From: an uncultured Bacteroidales bacterium
GTDB lineage: Bacteria; Bacteroidota; Bacteroidia; Bacteroidales; Tenuifilaceae
Assembly: GCA_937915475.1 (NCBI GenBank)
Contig: CALGIR010000348.1
Span: forward strand, 1-5,934
Direction: 5' to 3'
DNA: 5,934 bases
Made by a program: the position numbers and the translations under genes. The notes beneath the pieces are model-generated. The model had not been told where the DNA came from. It searched no databases and saw nothing but the letters and a program-made list of their open reading frames with translations. This document shows positions 5,591 to 5,934 of the stretch, in pieces (position 1 is the first letter of the stretch; each line of letters begins with the position of its first letter).

Positions 5591-5934
5591 AACTACTTAT
5601 TTTTTTTAGGATAACCATTATTACCGTTTTGGCACAAGGGTTTATCTGCCTCCCCGAGTATCCTGCCGCACCCCTAGTTCACTCTATTACATCACTCCCC
5701 AATAGTTTTCACGAAACATATACTGATTTTGCGCCACTTGGTAAAAACTTGCTTCTAATTAAAGGCGATAAAAACACATACCTATTCGATGGCTTTAACT
5801 GGGATACCATTGAACTCACAAGAGATTATGAACTTATAACCGATGATACGGATGGAGTGTATATTGTAAATAAAAAAAGAGTTTTAAAACTATATGCTCA
5901 ATCAGATGGCAATGTATACACACAGCATTTAATC
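5563..5934 (+). CDS. Exported protein of unknown function, 3' end beyond the window
   Basis: The frame is open from the ATG at 5563 to the last base, 124 codons without a stop, and is divergent from usp. The N-terminus looks like a signal peptide: MNFIKFLFIQLLIFF, then ITIITVLAQG, with likely cleavage after VLA (about residue 24). It is odd in having Arg16 in the middle of the hydrophobic core. The exported part alternates short beta-strand-like stretches and turns, for example NLLLIKGDKNTYLFDGFNWDTIEL (62-85) given here only by its YLFDGFNW core (73-80), then GVYIVNKKRVLKLY (98-111). The YxFDGxxW pattern resembles a blade of regulator-type beta-propellers such as Bacteroidota sensor proteins, but one blade is too little to assign a family. 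It could be a secreted propeller or the sensor part of a membrane regulator. I do not recognise the gene. No upstream start is available: the ATG at 5551 runs into a stop after two codons. Confidence 0.72.
   Translation, partial: MNFIKFLFIQLLIFFRITIITVLAQGFICLPEYPAAPLVHSITSLPNSFHETYTDFAPLGKNLLLIKGDKNTYLFDGFNWDTIELTRDYELITDDTDGVYIVNKKRVLKLYAQSDGNVYTQHLI

Noticed and set aside
1..5934. Mobile element, CRISPR array, tRNA/rRNA or defence island
   Set aside because: No transposase or integrase motifs, spaced direct repeats, tRNA-like cloverleaf or rRNA segments were seen. The identified genes are housekeeping or secretion genes with similar base composition.

Overview
The window looks like the start of an environmental Bacteroidota contig, most likely from the Bacteroidales/Marinilabiliales side. 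The evidence is a PorZ-type type IX secretion protein, AT-rich DNA, start codons mostly without Shine-Dalgarno sequences, and TAnnTTTG-type -7 promoter boxes. The first 33 bases are Illumina TruSeq adapter, not genome, so the true sequence begins at base 34 inside a truncated gene.

Layout: (1) 1-33 is adapter. (2) 34-713, minus strand, is the N-terminal 226 residues of a class I PLP-dependent aminotransferase of the methionine aminotransferase (YbdL-like) group. It is cut right after the predicted PLP lysine and carries several unusual active-site substitutions. (3) 714-886 is a non-coding gap with a perfect -7 box for the aminotransferase and an 18-bp inverted repeat. (4) 887-1615, minus, is recO (recombinational repair). 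(5) 1618-3915, minus, is porZ, a secreted double beta-propeller protein of the type IX secretion attachment complex, 2 bp upstream of recO and probably cotranscribed with it. (6) 3916-4021 is a 106-bp gap with a second perfect -7 box, which also shows that the porZ start must be the internal ATG at 3913-3915. (7) 4022-4612, minus, is an RdgB/HAM1 XTP/dITP pyrophosphatase. (8) 4614-5411, minus, is a two-domain universal stress protein, 1 bp upstream of rdgB. (9) 5412-5562 is a divergent intergenic region with AT-rich inverted repeats. (10) 5563-5934, plus, is the start of an exported protein that runs off the window.

Transcriptionally I read three leftward units (usp-rdgB, porZ-recO and the aminotransferase) and one rightward unit beginning at 5563. 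usp-rdgB joins a stress-response protein to a nucleotide-pool sanitiser. porZ-recO joins a secretion component to a repair protein with no obvious functional link. Most of this is ordinary housekeeping DNA, and I do not see a new defence or mobile system. The best leads are the altered aminotransferase active site, the start-codon hairpin and odd signal peptide of the partial rightward gene, and the shared 10-nt promoter core in front of porZ and the aminotransferase.
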